Positions 42,177 to 51,511 of a DNA stretch of 64,000 bases are shown in pieces. The stretch covers positions 121,733 to 185,732 of the forward strand of contig NZ_NNBJ01000017.1 in assembly GCF_002803085.1 (NCBI RefSeq), given 5' to 3'. The number at the start of each line of letters is the position of its first letter. Position 1 is the stretch's first letter. The position numbers and the translations under genes are program-made. The notes below the pieces were generated by a model, which was not told the origin of the DNA, did not search any database, and worked only from the letters and a program-made list of their open reading frames with translations. Source of the DNA: Streptomyces sp. CB01201. Its GTDB lineage: Bacteria > Actinomycetota > Actinomycetes > Streptomycetales > Streptomycetaceae.

Positions 42177-43578
42177 TCGTCGTCCAGGCGCCGACGTGTA
42201 CCCGGTCGCCGTCCTGGAGCGGCACCGGCACATACGGCTGGATCGGCTCGCTGGAGCCGTTGACCGTGGTGCCGTTCGTCGAGTTCTGGTCGACGACCGC
42301 CCAGGTGCCGTCCGGCTGCTGCACGAGCACCGCGTGCTGGTGCGAGACGCCCGGGTCCTCCGGCGGCACCGACAGGTCGATGTCGGGTGCCTCGCCGGTG
42401 GAGTGGCGGCGGCGGCCGATGGTGATCTGGTTGCCGGACAGCGGGCGCTGCTGCTCGGGGGAGTACGCGGGCAGGTTGAGCCCGGCCGCCTCCGGGCCGC
42501 TGCGCTGCATCATCGCCAGGAAGTAGTCCCGGTCGGGACCGATGGTGATCGACCAGCCGGCCGGCGCCGGGGGCGTGACGGGCTGCGGCCAGTCGTCGCT
42601 CCGCTCGGGAGCGGACGGCGGTGCCTGCTGCGGCGCGGCCTGCGGGGCGGCAGCGGGCGGGGCGGGCCGGGACGCGGGCTGCGGCCAGTCGTCGTCGGCT
42701 CGCTCCTGGGGCGGCTGCGGCACGGACGGGGTGCTGGGCCGCGGCCAGTCGTCGGCGGCGCGCTCCTGGGGCGCGTGCGGTGCGGACGGCGTGCTGGGCT
42801 GCGGCCAGTCGTCCCCGCGGTCGGGTGCGGGCTGGGGCCAGTCGTCGCCGCGGTCGGGCGCGTTCCTGCGGCCCGGCTCCGGTACGGCCGGGGACGGCGG
42901 AGGCAGCGTCCAGTCGTCGTCCCGGGCGGGCGCCGGCTGCGGCGGCTGGGCCTGTGGCGGAGCCTGGTGCTGGAAGGCGGGCGGGGGCGGGGGCGGACCG
43001 CCCTGGCCGCCGTTGAACGGGCCCGGCGGCGGAGGCGGCGGACCGCCCTGGCCGCCGTTGAAGGGTCCGGGCGGCGGGGGCGGCTGCTGCTGGAACGCGT
43101 TGGGCGGCAGCTGCTGCCCGGAGCGCTGCGAGGGCTCGCCGGCCAGCGGTTCGGCCGGCCGGTTCATCTGCGAGGGCCGCGAGCTCTGGTACTCGTACGG
43201 GTCGCGCGGCGCGGGCGGCGGGCCCTGCTGGAAGGCGGGCGGCAGATTCAGACCCGGGCCGGGGCCCCGCCCGGGGCCGGGGGCCGCGCCGGGGCCCGGT
43301 GCGGGCATCGGCTGCTGCGGGGCCAGCGGGGTGTACGAGGTCGCCGTGTTGGTGAGGAAGTTCCAGCGGCACTCCTCGCAGAACGGCGCCCCCGCCTCAC
43401 GCGGGGTGCGGCACTGCGGGCAGAGCTCGGCCTGGGCGGTGGCGGCCGGATCCCCGGGACCCGGGTAGCCGTACGCGGGCGGAGGCGGGGGAGGCGGCGG
43501 CACGGCGCCCATGCGATGGCCGCAGATCTCGCACCAGTCGTCGGAACCCGACTGGTGTCCGTTCGGGCAGGTCGGCAT
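42157..43578 (-). CDS. FHA-domain protein with zinc ribbons and Pro-rich linker
   Basis: This 473-aa protein starts MPTCPNGHQSGSDDWCEICGHRMG, a zinc ribbon, followed by a second (LCPQCRTPREAGAPFCEECRWNF). A 270-residue Pro/Gln/Gly linker follows with tandem PFNGGQGGPPPPPP and about seven DDWPQP-like units. The C-terminus is an FHA domain (about 360-473): ITIGRRRHS, DPGVSHQHAVL, DQNSTNGTTVN, the phosphothreonine-binding loop residues. FHA proteins read Ser/Thr kinase signals; here the kinase is PknG, four genes upstream in the operon. ATG 43578 has AGAGGGGGA 11 bp before it. Confidence 0.9.
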   Translation of the reverse strand: MPTCPNGHQSGSDDWCEICGHRMGAVPPPPPPPPAYGYPGPGDPAATAQAELCPQCRTPREAGAPFCEECRWNFLTNTATSYTPLAPQQPMPAPGPGAAPGPGRGPGPGLNLPPAFQQGPPPAPRDPYEYQSSRPSQMNRPAEPLAGEPSQRSGQQLPPNAFQQQPPPPPGPFNGGQGGPPPPPPGPFNGGQGGPPPPPPAFQHQAPPQAQPPQPAPARDDDWTLPPPSPAVPEPGRRNAPDRGDDWPQPAPDRGDDWPQPSTPSAPHAPQERAADDWPRPSTPSVPQPPQERADDDWPQPASRPAPPAAAPQAAPQQAPPSAPERSDDWPQPVTPPAPAGWSITIGPDRDYFLAMMQRSGPEAAGLNLPAYSPEQQRPLSGNQITIGRRRHSTGEAPDIDLSVPPEDPGVSHQHAVLVQQPDGTWAVVDQNSTNGTTVNGSSEPIQPYVPVPLQDGDRVHVGAWTTITVRRG

Positions 43579-43726
43579 GGAGTCGCTTCCCCCTCTCATC
43601 ATCCGGCCCCGTGGGCCGCGGCGGTTCTGAGTGCTGTCCGTACTTCTCGGCACTTCTCGGTACGGTTCGAAGCGTTTCGGGCAATCACGCACTTCTCGGG
43701 CGTCATCACTTCTTGTTCGCTTCTGG

Positions 43727-45085
43727 TTACTTCTTGACGCGAACGGTCTTGGTGGAGCGCGTTTCGAGGGTCATCTCGTCCGCTTCCGCGACCTTCGCCT
43801 TCAGTCGCACAGTACCTGTCGCCTCGTCCACGACGTCCACCACCTTCGCGAGCAGTTTCGCAGTATCGGCGTTCCCCGAGGCGGCGGCCAGCTGCACCGC
43901 CCGGCCCAGCTTCGCGGTCGCCCCGTCCACATCGCCCGACTTGCGGGCATCGAGGCCCTGTTGGATGACCTGTGCCAGTTCGGCCTGTCCCGTGTAGTGC
44001 GCGACCTGCGGGTTGATGGAGGTGGAGGCCGCCATGTCGTCCGTCCACACGGCCCGCACCAGGCCCTGCGAGAGCAGCTGGGGCGCACCGCCCTCGCGGT
44101 CCGGAACGATCAGCGAGACGCGGGCCGCCAGCATCTCCTGGCCGACATTGGCCTGGGGCACCTGGACGCACACGTGGTAGTCGCGGGACTCGTCCCCCCA
44201 GGAGCCGGTCGGATAGTCCCCGGCGCGCGGCCCCGCCTCGGTGCGACGGTCCGTCAACTCCTCGACGGTGGGCGCCACTTGCTTGACGAATCTGATCTCC
44301 ACGTCGACCGGGGTCCACAGCCGCAGCGCCACGTCCGCGACCTCCTTGCCCATCGCGTTCTCCATCATCTGCGTGAAGTCGGCGGCCAGGTTGGCCGGAT
44401 CCGCGACGATGTCCGCGGTGCCGAGCAGCGCGGAGGAGATCGAGGTGACCTCCTTCACCTCCCAGTCGGTCCCCACGCCGCGGGCGTCGCAGGTGAACCG
44501 CCCGGCACAGGCGTCGAGGGCCGAGCGCAGGTCCTCGGGCGACTCGTGCTCGTTGCGCCCGTCGGTCAGCAGGATGCCGTGCCGGATGGACACGTCGGCC
44601 GAGGCGAGCAGCCGGTCGGCGAGCCGCAGCCAGGTGCCGATGGCGGTACCGCCCCCCGAACTCAGCTTGCGCAGCGCCTCCTTGGCCTGGGCGCGGGTCT
44701 GGTTGTCGGCGGTGGCGAGGCGGCCGTTGCCCGGGTAGACCTCGCGGGCGATGTGCGTACCGGAGACCACGGCGAAGGCGACGCCGTCGCGCAGGGTGTC
44801 GATGGCGGCGGCCGTGGCGTCCCGGGCGTTGCGCATCTTGGTGGGCGGGTACTCCATCGAGCCCGAGCAGTCCACCATGATCACCACGGCCGCGGTGGGC
44901 GGCCGGCCCGGTATGTAGGCCGGCGAGGCCGAGGCCGTCGTGAAGGGGGCCCCGCCCAGGGTGCCGCCGCCGGTGGAGGCGACCGTGACGATCGCGTTGA
45001 CCTCGCGGCCGCCCTCGGGCAGGAATTCGTTCTGGTACACCTCGACGGAGAACTGCGGCACGGTGGACTTGGAGAAGTTGGCCAT
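43727..45085 (-). CDS. von Willebrand factor A domain protein
   Basis: This 452-aa protein has an N-terminal beta region (SVEVYQNEFLPEGGREVNAIVTV) and a vWA domain with intact MIDAS: DCSGSM, the Thr of GGTAIGTW and the Asp of LTDGRNE. A long C-terminal beta/helical part has a TPR-like helix pair (QVIQQGLDARKSGDVDGATAKLGRAVQLAAASG). It has no signal peptide, so it is cytosolic. vWA proteins scaffold metal-dependent protein contacts. In TerY-P-type triads they pair with a kinase and a PP2C phosphatase, as here. AAGGAG lies 8 bp before ATG 45085. Confidence 0.9.
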   Translation of the reverse strand: MANFSKSTVPQFSVEVYQNEFLPEGGREVNAIVTVASTGGGTLGGAPFTTASASPAYIPGRPPTAAVVIMVDCSGSMEYPPTKMRNARDATAAAIDTLRDGVAFAVVSGTHIAREVYPGNGRLATADNQTRAQAKEALRKLSSGGGTAIGTWLRLADRLLASADVSIRHGILLTDGRNEHESPEDLRSALDACAGRFTCDARGVGTDWEVKEVTSISSALLGTADIVADPANLAADFTQMMENAMGKEVADVALRLWTPVDVEIRFVKQVAPTVEELTDRRTEAGPRAGDYPTGSWGDESRDYHVCVQVPQANVGQEMLAARVSLIVPDREGGAPQLLSQGLVRAVWTDDMAASTSINPQVAHYTGQAELAQVIQQGLDARKSGDVDGATAKLGRAVQLAAASGNADTAKLLAKVVDVVDEATGTVRLKAKVAEADEMTLETRSTKTVRVKK

Positions 45086-45167
45086 CGGAAGGGCTCCTTG
45101 AGGCTCCATGGACCTGAAGTGAAAGAAGTCGGGCAAGCGGCACAAGCGGGAAACAAGGGAAGCGGGC

Positions 45168-46418
45168 CTAGTTGTAGGCGGATCCTGCCCCTTGCTCCGC
45201 CACCGCGAACGGCAGCACGGCCACTGTTACGTTGTCGTGGCCCCCGCCGTCCAGGGCGTGCCCGACGAGCACCTGGGCGCTGTGCAGCGGTCGTTCGGCG
45301 GCATCCGGCGGGATGACCCGGGCCAGCTCCTCGGCGCCCTCCGCGTAGTTCCACAGACCGTCCGTGCAGACCACCACCACACCGGAGCGGTCCGGCTTGA
45401 ACGAGGCGGTGTGCGGGTCGAGTTCGTAGGCGTCCGCGCCCAGCCAGCCGGTGATGGCGTGAGCCCGCTCGTCCGCGTAGGCGTCGGCCTCGCTCATCAG
45501 GCCGGCCGCCACCATCTGCGCGGCCCAGGAGTCGTCCTCGGTGAGCCGGGCCGGCGCGGTCGTGCGGTCGTCGGGCACCCAGTACGCGCGGCTGTCGCCG
45601 ATCCAGCCCACCACGAGCAGACCGCCCGCCGAGATGGCGGCCACCAGCGTGCACGCCGGGGCGTTTTGCTGGCGGTGCTGATCGTGCGCGAGGGCCTGAC
45701 CGGGCTGCTGCGCAAGGGAGTTGACGGCCTCGGCGGCCACGAGGATCGCATCGTGCATCGCCTGCTGGGGATGGGTGCCCTGCGGCAGCGAGACGAGCAG
45801 CGCCTCATTGGCGGCCGCGGCCGCCGCCTCGGACGCCTCGTCGGGGCGGGTCGCCGACGACACCCCGTCGCACACGACGGCCACGACGGCGGGCGAGCCG
45901 TCGGGCAGCGCGGTCGAGGACAGCGCGAAGGAGTCCTCGTTGCGGTGGTGGCGCAGCCCCCGGTCGCTGACCGCGGACACCGCGCCCAGCTCCTGCTCCA
46001 TGTGGTCGCGCTCGCGCGGCTGCGCGTGCCCGCAGTTCTCGCAGTACCCGTCGTCGTCGACCCGCCCGGCCCGGCAGGCCACGCACACCTTGGCGCCGGG
46101 CGCCGGGGGCCGGGCCACATGGGTGTCCGGGTCGGGCTCGGCGGCACGCGGGTCGGGCGCGGGCAGCGGATACTCCGCGGCGCCCCCGGTCCCGTCCGGC
46201 GCGGCGTGCGGCTCGTCCGTGCGTACGGGGTGGGGGAGTTGGGGCTGCGGCGGGGCCGCCGCCACCGGGGACGTCATCTCGATGGTCGGATGGTCCAGCG
46301 GCGGCTCGGGCACGGCCGACAGGTCGTACCCGCAGGCCCCGCAGAACAGGTCCCCCGTCTCCAGCGGCTCTTCGCAGCCGGGGCAGGCGGCGAGCTGATG
46401 CGTCTGCGACATCGTCAC
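45168..46418 (-). CDS. PP2C-type Ser/Thr phosphatase with N-terminal zinc ribbons
   Basis: This 416-aa protein has two zinc ribbons, CPGCEEPLETGDLFCGACG and CVACRAGRVDDDGYCENCG, separated by a Pro-rich linker. A PP2C domain follows (about 150-405): SDRGLRHHRNEDSFAL, VVCDGVSSATR with the metal-binding Asp, WIGDSRAYWV, CTDGLWNY and GGHDNVTVAVL. All acidic metal ligands are present. It should dephosphorylate PknG or PknG targets. GTG 46418 overlaps the pknG stop (GTGA); ATG 46412 is possible. Zinc ribbons on a PP2C are unusual and echo those of PknG and the FHA protein. Confidence 0.93.
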   Translation of the reverse strand: MTMSQTHQLAACPGCEEPLETGDLFCGACGYDLSAVPEPPLDHPTIEMTSPVAAAPPQPQLPHPVRTDEPHAAPDGTGGAAEYPLPAPDPRAAEPDPDTHVARPPAPGAKVCVACRAGRVDDDGYCENCGHAQPRERDHMEQELGAVSAVSDRGLRHHRNEDSFALSSTALPDGSPAVVAVVCDGVSSATRPDEASEAAAAAANEALLVSLPQGTHPQQAMHDAILVAAEAVNSLAQQPGQALAHDQHRQQNAPACTLVAAISAGGLLVVGWIGDSRAYWVPDDRTTAPARLTEDDSWAAQMVAAGLMSEADAYADERAHAITGWLGADAYELDPHTASFKPDRSGVVVVCTDGLWNYAEGAEELARVIPPDAAERPLHSAQVLVGHALDGGGHDNVTVAVLPFAVAEQGAGSAYN

Positions 46419-49027
46419 ACCCAGGTCCGGGGGCGGAATCGGTTGGCCCGTTCCACCAGGTCGATCCTTTCCTCGCCACGCTGTGCGAGCCGGGCGAGCA
46501 CCCGGTACGAACGTTCCAGACCGAAGCGCAGGCCCCGCTCTTCCACGTCGCTGCCGAGGAGAACGGTTCTGCTCTGCCCGGCGCCGGTGCTCCCCGACAG
46601 TACCCAGTCCAGGGCGGTGCCCAGGACCTCGGTCGCCAGCTGTTCACGTCGTACGGGGTCGAGACCGAACGCGTCGAGCGCCTCGACCTGGGCCGAGGCC
46701 GCCAACAGGTCGTCGAGCAGGGGGTCTTGCGGGGCGCGGCTGCGCAGCCGCGCCCGCACCGCCGCGACCCGGGCCGCCGTGTAGTGGATGGATGCCTCGG
46801 GCACCGACTCCAGGGTGCGCACCGAGCCGGCGCGGTCCCCGGCGGCGAGCTGCACCCGGGCCAGCCCGAACGCGGCACTCACATAGCTGGGGTCGGTCGT
46901 CCACACCAGGCGGTAGTACTCGGCCGCGTTGTCGAGCTGGCCGAGCACCTCCGCGCACACGCCGAGGGCGAGCTTGGGCGCGGGCTCGCCCGGGAACGCG
47001 TCGTAGATCGCGTCGAAGGACAGCGCCGCGTTCTCGTTGTCGCCCGCGGCCAGCGAGGCGAGCCCGCGGTACCAGACCACCCGCCAGTCGTCCGGGAAGT
47101 CGGTCTCCAGGGCGGCCAGGGCCTTGTCCGCGGAGTCCCGCTCGTTCATGTCGAGCCGGGCCCGCAGCTCGCGCAGCCTGCGTTCGATGGAGTGGGCCGG
47201 GGCCGAGCGCAGCGCGGTGATCAGCTCGGCGGGCGCGGCCGCGATCAGGCCCGCGAGGAAGCCCGCGTTGGGGTCGCCCGGGTCCACGTGCGGCACGGGC
47301 AGCGCGAGCGAGGTGCCGCGCGGGTCGAGCGGCACGAGCGCGGGGCCGCCGGGCTGCCCGCCGCCGCTCGCGCCCTCGGCGCGCGGCACCGGGACGGCAG
47401 CCGGTGCCATCGGCTGGGGCAGGCCCGGAGTGTTCGGCGCGAGGGCGGGCAGCGCAGGCGCGCCGGCCGGGACCGAGGCGAGGGCCGCGGCCGGGACCGA
47501 GGCGGCCGCGAGGGCCTTGCGCGCGCGTCGGCCCACCGGCGCCACCCGGGCCCCCAGGCGCGAGACGTCCCCGCTCTGCGGGGCGAACAACTTCGTGTCG
47601 ATGACGCGCAGTTCGGTGCCGAACAGGGTGGAGAGGGCGGGCCGCGGCCGGCCCGTCTGGAGCGCCACGACCTCCCGCAGGACACCCGTCAGCTGCTCCG
47701 CCATCTCCTGCGCGGAGGCGAACCGGCGGGCCGGATCCGGGTCGGTGGCCCGCACCAGGAACCGGTAGAACGACTCGTACTGCCCGAACACGTCGATGTG
47801 CTCGGGGTCGGGCAGGCTGTCCGCGTAGACGTTGGTGTAGCCCTGGAAGTCGAAGGTCAGCACCGCGAGCGTGCGGGCCACCGTGTACAGGTCGGAGGCG
47901 ACCGAGGGGCCGACCTCGGCGACCTCGGGGGCCTGGTAGCCGACCGTGCCGTAGATCGCCGACTCGTCGTCGTCCATGCGGCGCACCGCGCCCATGTCGA
48001 TCAGCTTCAGCTGGTCCTCGGTCTGGATCGCGTTGTCCACCTTGAAGTCGCAGTAGAGCAGGTTGCGGCTGTGCAGATGGCCGAGCGCCTCCAGGGCCTC
48101 GATGCCGTACGCGCAGGCCTGCTCCACCGGCAGCGGATCGCGCTTGCCCGCGGTGGTGCGGCGCTCGTTGGCGATCTCCTTGAGCGACTTGCCGCCGACG
48201 TACTCCATGACGATGTAGCCGTCGAGCGAGCCGGTGCGCTGGTCGAGGTGCTCCACGAAGTTGTAGATCCGCACGATGTTGGAGTGCTCGATCTCGGCGA
48301 GGAAGCGCCGCTCGGAGATCGCCGCCGCCATCGCGTCCTGGTCGCCGGTGTCGAGCAGGCCCTTGAGGACCACCCAGCGGTCGGATACCGCCCGGTCCAC
48401 GGCGAGGTAGACCCAGCCGAGACCGCCGTGCGCCAGGCAGCCCATCACCTCGTACTGGCCGTGCACGATGTCGCCGGTGTGCAGCTTCGGCACGAAGGAG
48501 TACGGGTGGCCGCACTTGGTGCAGAAGCCCTCGGTGCGCCCGGGGCGCTCGCCGCGCGAACGGCCCACCTGGGCGCCGCAGTCCGAGCGCGAGCAGAACC
48601 GCTTGCGCTCGGGGACCTCCGGGTTCTCCATCACCGCCGAGCGCGGGTCGGGCCGGGGCACCTGCGGCACCGACACCAGACCGGCGCCGAGCCGGCTGCG
48701 CGCGGACGAACCGGCCGAGGCGCCCGAGCTGCGCACCGACACCGACCGCGAGGTGGCCGTGCCGCTCAGCGAGGACAGCCGCCCGGAGACCGAGCGCCGC
48801 GAGGTGGAGGACCGCGAGGAGCGGGCCGAGGCGCGCGAGGAGGAGCGCGAGGACTGCGAGGCCGAGCGGTGACCACCGCCGGTGATCCCGGTCGGCGGTG
48901 AGGAGACCATGCCGGTCGGCGACACGACCGGGGCGAGCCCGCAGGTGTCGCAGTACAGCTCCCCGCCGCCCATGTCCTCGTACGAGCCCGCGCAACCGGG
49001 GCGCTGGCACTGGGTGTTCTCGCTCAT
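46415..49027 (-). CDS. pknG: PknG-type Ser/Thr protein kinase with TPR domain
   Basis: This 870-aa kinase has an N-terminal Cys pair set (CQRPGC...CDTCG), a 60-residue Ser/Arg-rich stretch (about 50-112), and a rubredoxin-like zinc site (CSRSDCG...GFCTKCG). The kinase domain runs from about 190 to 450 (CLAHGGLGWVYLAVD, VVLKGLL, catalytic YCDFKVDN, IDMGAVRR in place of DFG, GTVGYQAPE). A linker and C-terminal TPR helices follow (about 600-870). This is the PknG order. In mycobacteria and corynebacteria PknG controls 2-oxoglutarate metabolism through an FHA protein (GarA/OdhI). ATG 49027 overlaps the upstream stop. Confidence 0.94.
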   Translation of the reverse strand: MSENTQCQRPGCAGSYEDMGGGELYCDTCGLAPVVSPTGMVSSPPTGITGGGHRSASQSSRSSSRASARSSRSSTSRRSVSGRLSSLSGTATSRSVSVRSSGASAGSSARSRLGAGLVSVPQVPRPDPRSAVMENPEVPERKRFCSRSDCGAQVGRSRGERPGRTEGFCTKCGHPYSFVPKLHTGDIVHGQYEVMGCLAHGGLGWVYLAVDRAVSDRWVVLKGLLDTGDQDAMAAAISERRFLAEIEHSNIVRIYNFVEHLDQRTGSLDGYIVMEYVGGKSLKEIANERRTTAGKRDPLPVEQACAYGIEALEALGHLHSRNLLYCDFKVDNAIQTEDQLKLIDMGAVRRMDDDESAIYGTVGYQAPEVAEVGPSVASDLYTVARTLAVLTFDFQGYTNVYADSLPDPEHIDVFGQYESFYRFLVRATDPDPARRFASAQEMAEQLTGVLREVVALQTGRPRPALSTLFGTELRVIDTKLFAPQSGDVSRLGARVAPVGRRARKALAAASVPAAALASVPAGAPALPALAPNTPGLPQPMAPAAVPVPRAEGASGGGQPGGPALVPLDPRGTSLALPVPHVDPGDPNAGFLAGLIAAAPAELITALRSAPAHSIERRLRELRARLDMNERDSADKALAALETDFPDDWRVVWYRGLASLAAGDNENAALSFDAIYDAFPGEPAPKLALGVCAEVLGQLDNAAEYYRLVWTTDPSYVSAAFGLARVQLAAGDRAGSVRTLESVPEASIHYTAARVAAVRARLRSRAPQDPLLDDLLAASAQVEALDAFGLDPVRREQLATEVLGTALDWVLSGSTGAGQSRTVLLGSDVEERGLRFGLERSYRVLARLAQRGEERIDLVERANRFRPRTWV

Positions 49028-50355
49028 GATTCCCCCCTCTGGTCCACGGGCCCGGGATTCCTCGGGACCAGGACGTCCGCGGCCGCCCGCTGGTAGCGCA
49101 GCACCGCCTCTTCGGCGACGCGCAGATCGCAGGGCGCGGACCACAGCATCCGGCGCGCCGCGTCGTACCGCTCGATCAGGAACGGGTCCTCGGCCATGCC
49201 GTGCCGGGCGACCTTCGCCTTGTACGCGTCCAGCCGCCCGCGCAGCTCCGCGCGGACCGCGAGCGGTGCGGTGACCGCGGTCAACGACGCGCGGGCGCGC
49301 AGCAGTTCGTCCTCGGCCTCGCGTTCCAGGGATTCCAGGAGCGGCGAGAGGCGGTGCCACTGGGAGTGCCTGCGGTACTCGGCGGCGGCGGCCAGCTGCT
49401 CCTGGAGCGCGATGGAGGGGCCGCTCACGGCGGGCACCTCACTGGCCGCGATCTTCGCGAGGACCTCGCCGCGCGCCGAGCGGGCCTCGGCCAGGGTGCG
49501 GTCCGCCCGCGACAGGACGTCCCGCAGCCGTGCCAGGCGCTGCTCGGCATCCTGACGCACCGTCAGAACGGCGTCGATCTCCCGGCGTACGTCCTCCAGG
49601 GCGCGGGCCGCCCGGTCGTAGCGGCCGGTGTCGGGGCGGCCGCCGCCCGGCGCTGAACTGCCCGGCGCGGCGACCCAGAACGCCAGCGGGTCGGAGATCA
49701 CCTGGGCGCGCAGCTCGGCCAGCTCGGCCGTGATCGACTCCAGGTCGTCCCCCGAGGGGTGCTCGCCGGGCCGAACGCCCACCGAGTGCGCGAGGCCCCG
49801 GGTGCGGTGCAGCTCGGCGGCGAGCAGGTCTATCCGCGCGGGCAGCGCCGACCACACCGTGTCGGCGGCGACCACCAGGTCGAGCGAGCGCGCGTACAGC
49901 TCGTTCATCCGGTTGACCAGCTCGGCGAGCGTGAACCGCTCGGTGAGCTTCGCCGGGCCGCCGGCCAGGGTGGGGGCGCCGTGCAGGGCGGCGCCCGAGA
50001 GCGTCACGGACTCGCCGCGCAGCCGGTCGGTCAGCTCCACCAGGTCCTCACGGCCGGGCCAGCGGCGCCGCGAGCGCAGCTCACGGGTGGCTTCGAGGGC
50101 CGCCGAGTACGCGTCGAAGTACCCCCAGAGCAGGGTGATCGACTGCTCGGTGGCCGCCCAGCGCTCCTTGGTGACGCCGGTCAGGTCGGCGCCTTCCAGG
50201 AGCCTGCGCCCGGCATGGTCCTGGAGGGCGAGCAGCGAGGTCTCCACGGCCTCGTGCTCGGCGCCGAGGCGTGCCAGGGCACGGTCGACCTCGTCCCGGT
50301 CCATGACCGGCTCCGGGGGTCCCCCGGTGGAGCTGGGGGAGGATCCCGCGCCCAT
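49024..50355 (-). CDS. Coiled-coil protein of the PknG operon, unknown function
   Basis: This 443-aa soluble protein is almost all helical: EVDRALARLGAEHEAVETSLLALQDHAGRR, then repeated heptad-like tracts (DVRREIDAVLTVRQDAEQRLARLRDVLSRADRTLAEARSARGEVLAKI). It has no TM or signal segment and no catalytic motif I recognise. Gene order puts it between the glutamate-binding protein and pknG, and its stop overlaps the pknG start. It may be a scaffold linking the membrane sensor to the kinase; this is inference. AGAGGTG lies 4-5 bp before ATG 50355. Confidence 0.8.
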   Translation of the reverse strand: MGAGSSPSSTGGPPEPVMDRDEVDRALARLGAEHEAVETSLLALQDHAGRRLLEGADLTGVTKERWAATEQSITLLWGYFDAYSAALEATRELRSRRRWPGREDLVELTDRLRGESVTLSGAALHGAPTLAGGPAKLTERFTLAELVNRMNELYARSLDLVVAADTVWSALPARIDLLAAELHRTRGLAHSVGVRPGEHPSGDDLESITAELAELRAQVISDPLAFWVAAPGSSAPGGGRPDTGRYDRAARALEDVRREIDAVLTVRQDAEQRLARLRDVLSRADRTLAEARSARGEVLAKIAASEVPAVSGPSIALQEQLAAAAEYRRHSQWHRLSPLLESLEREAEDELLRARASLTAVTAPLAVRAELRGRLDAYKAKVARHGMAEDPFLIERYDAARRMLWSAPCDLRVAEEAVLRYQRAAADVLVPRNPGPVDQRGES

Positions 50356-50399
50356 CGATCACCTCTCCGCTCGTTGGTAGGTCCGGGTGGTCAACCGGC

Positions 50400-51455
50400 T
50401 CATCCCGTCCGGTACTTGGGGGCTGGCGGGCTCGATATGCCGGGCAGGTCGGCGGCGAGCCACTTGCGGTACGCCGTCATCCAGGGGCTGTTGGCGCCGC
50501 CGTTGCGGTAGTCCACCAGGACCTGGTTGATCCGCTGCACCAGGTCGGTGTTGCCGAGCTTGACGGCGACGCCGTAGTACTCCGTGGTGAACGGGCTGCC
50601 CTTCAGCTGCACCGCCGGGTCCTGGGCGGCCTGGCCCGCGGCGAGCGCGTTGTCGGTGACGACCGCGTCCACCAGGTTCTGCTGGAGGCGGACCAGGCAG
50701 TCGAGCTGGTTGGGGACCGTGAAGTCCTGGTAGTCGGCGCCGTGCGCGTCGGCCTTGAGGGCGTCGAAGGCGGTGGAGCCCGCCGCCACACAGACCCGCT
50801 TGCCCTTGAGGGAGTCGTCGAAGCCGGTGATGGCGGAGGTCTTGGGGGCGAGCACCTGCTGGCCCGCCTCGAAGTAGGCGGTGGAGAACGAGGCCTGCTT
50901 GATGCGGCCGCAGTTGACGGTCATCGTGCGCACCACCACGTCGACCGTGCCGTTCTGGAGCGCGGGGATGCGCTGGCTGGTGGGGATGGCCCGGTAGATG
51001 ACCGCGTTCTCGTCGCCCAGGATGTTCTTCGCTATCGCCTTCACCAGATCGATGTCGAAGCCTTCGAGGGTGCGGGTCGCCGGATTGCGGTAGCCCCAGC
51101 GGAAGCTGTTCTGGTCGACGCCGGCGATCAGCTTGCCGCGCCGCTTGATGGCGTCGATGTTCGGCCCGTCCGCCGACGACGGGGACAGGCTCGCCTCCGG
51201 GTCCTTGCAGTCGTCGGCCTTGGCCTGCACGGCCCGAGCCACCCCGGGGCCCGCGACGGTGGCCGCGTCCGCCGCGTCGCCGTGCCGGGCGAGCGGAACG
51301 AGCGCGCCCGCCGCGACCGCCAGGGCGAGGGCCATCCCGGCCACCCCGCCCCAGCCGCGCAGCCGTCCGGGCCCGCGCCGCCCGGCGCGCGGGGCCCGGC
51401 CCGGGCCGGGCCCGTCCGGAAGTTCCGGGTCCGTCGAGCCGTTCGCGCCGCTCAT
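50400..51455 (-). CDS. glnH: GlnH-like extracellular amino-acid-binding protein
   Basis: This 351-aa protein has an N-terminal TM/signal helix (GVAGMALALAVAAGALVPLA) and a periplasmic-binding fold of family 3: AIKRRGKLIAGVDQNSFRWGYRNPATRTLEGFDIDLVKAIAKNI, VRTMTVNCGRIKQASFSTAYFEAGQQVL, GKRVCVAAGSTAFDALK. No lipobox is seen, so it may stay anchored by the helix. No ABC permease is present, which matches mycobacterial GlnH, where it senses Asp/Glu with GlnX for PknG. Start ATG 51455 has GAGAGGGG 5 bp upstream; GTG 51515 and ATG 51506 are alternatives. It precedes the coiled-coil gene by 44 bp. Confidence 0.88.
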   Translation of the reverse strand: MSGANGSTDPELPDGPGPGRAPRAGRRGPGRLRGWGGVAGMALALAVAAGALVPLARHGDAADAATVAGPGVARAVQAKADDCKDPEASLSPSSADGPNIDAIKRRGKLIAGVDQNSFRWGYRNPATRTLEGFDIDLVKAIAKNILGDENAVIYRAIPTSQRIPALQNGTVDVVVRTMTVNCGRIKQASFSTAYFEAGQQVLAPKTSAITGFDDSLKGKRVCVAAGSTAFDALKADAHGADYQDFTVPNQLDCLVRLQQNLVDAVVTDNALAAGQAAQDPAVQLKGSPFTTEYYGVAVKLGNTDLVQRINQVLVDYRNGGANSPWMTAYRKWLAADLPGISSPPAPKYRTG

Positions 51456-51511
51456 CGCGACCCCTCTCGCCGATGCGCCGCTCGCGCGTCCGTCGCCGCT
51501 GTCCATGCCGC

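Noticed and set aside
42130..43737. 535-aa plus-strand frame over the FHA gene
   Set aside because: Made of repeats complementary to the Pro-rich linker; no family features.
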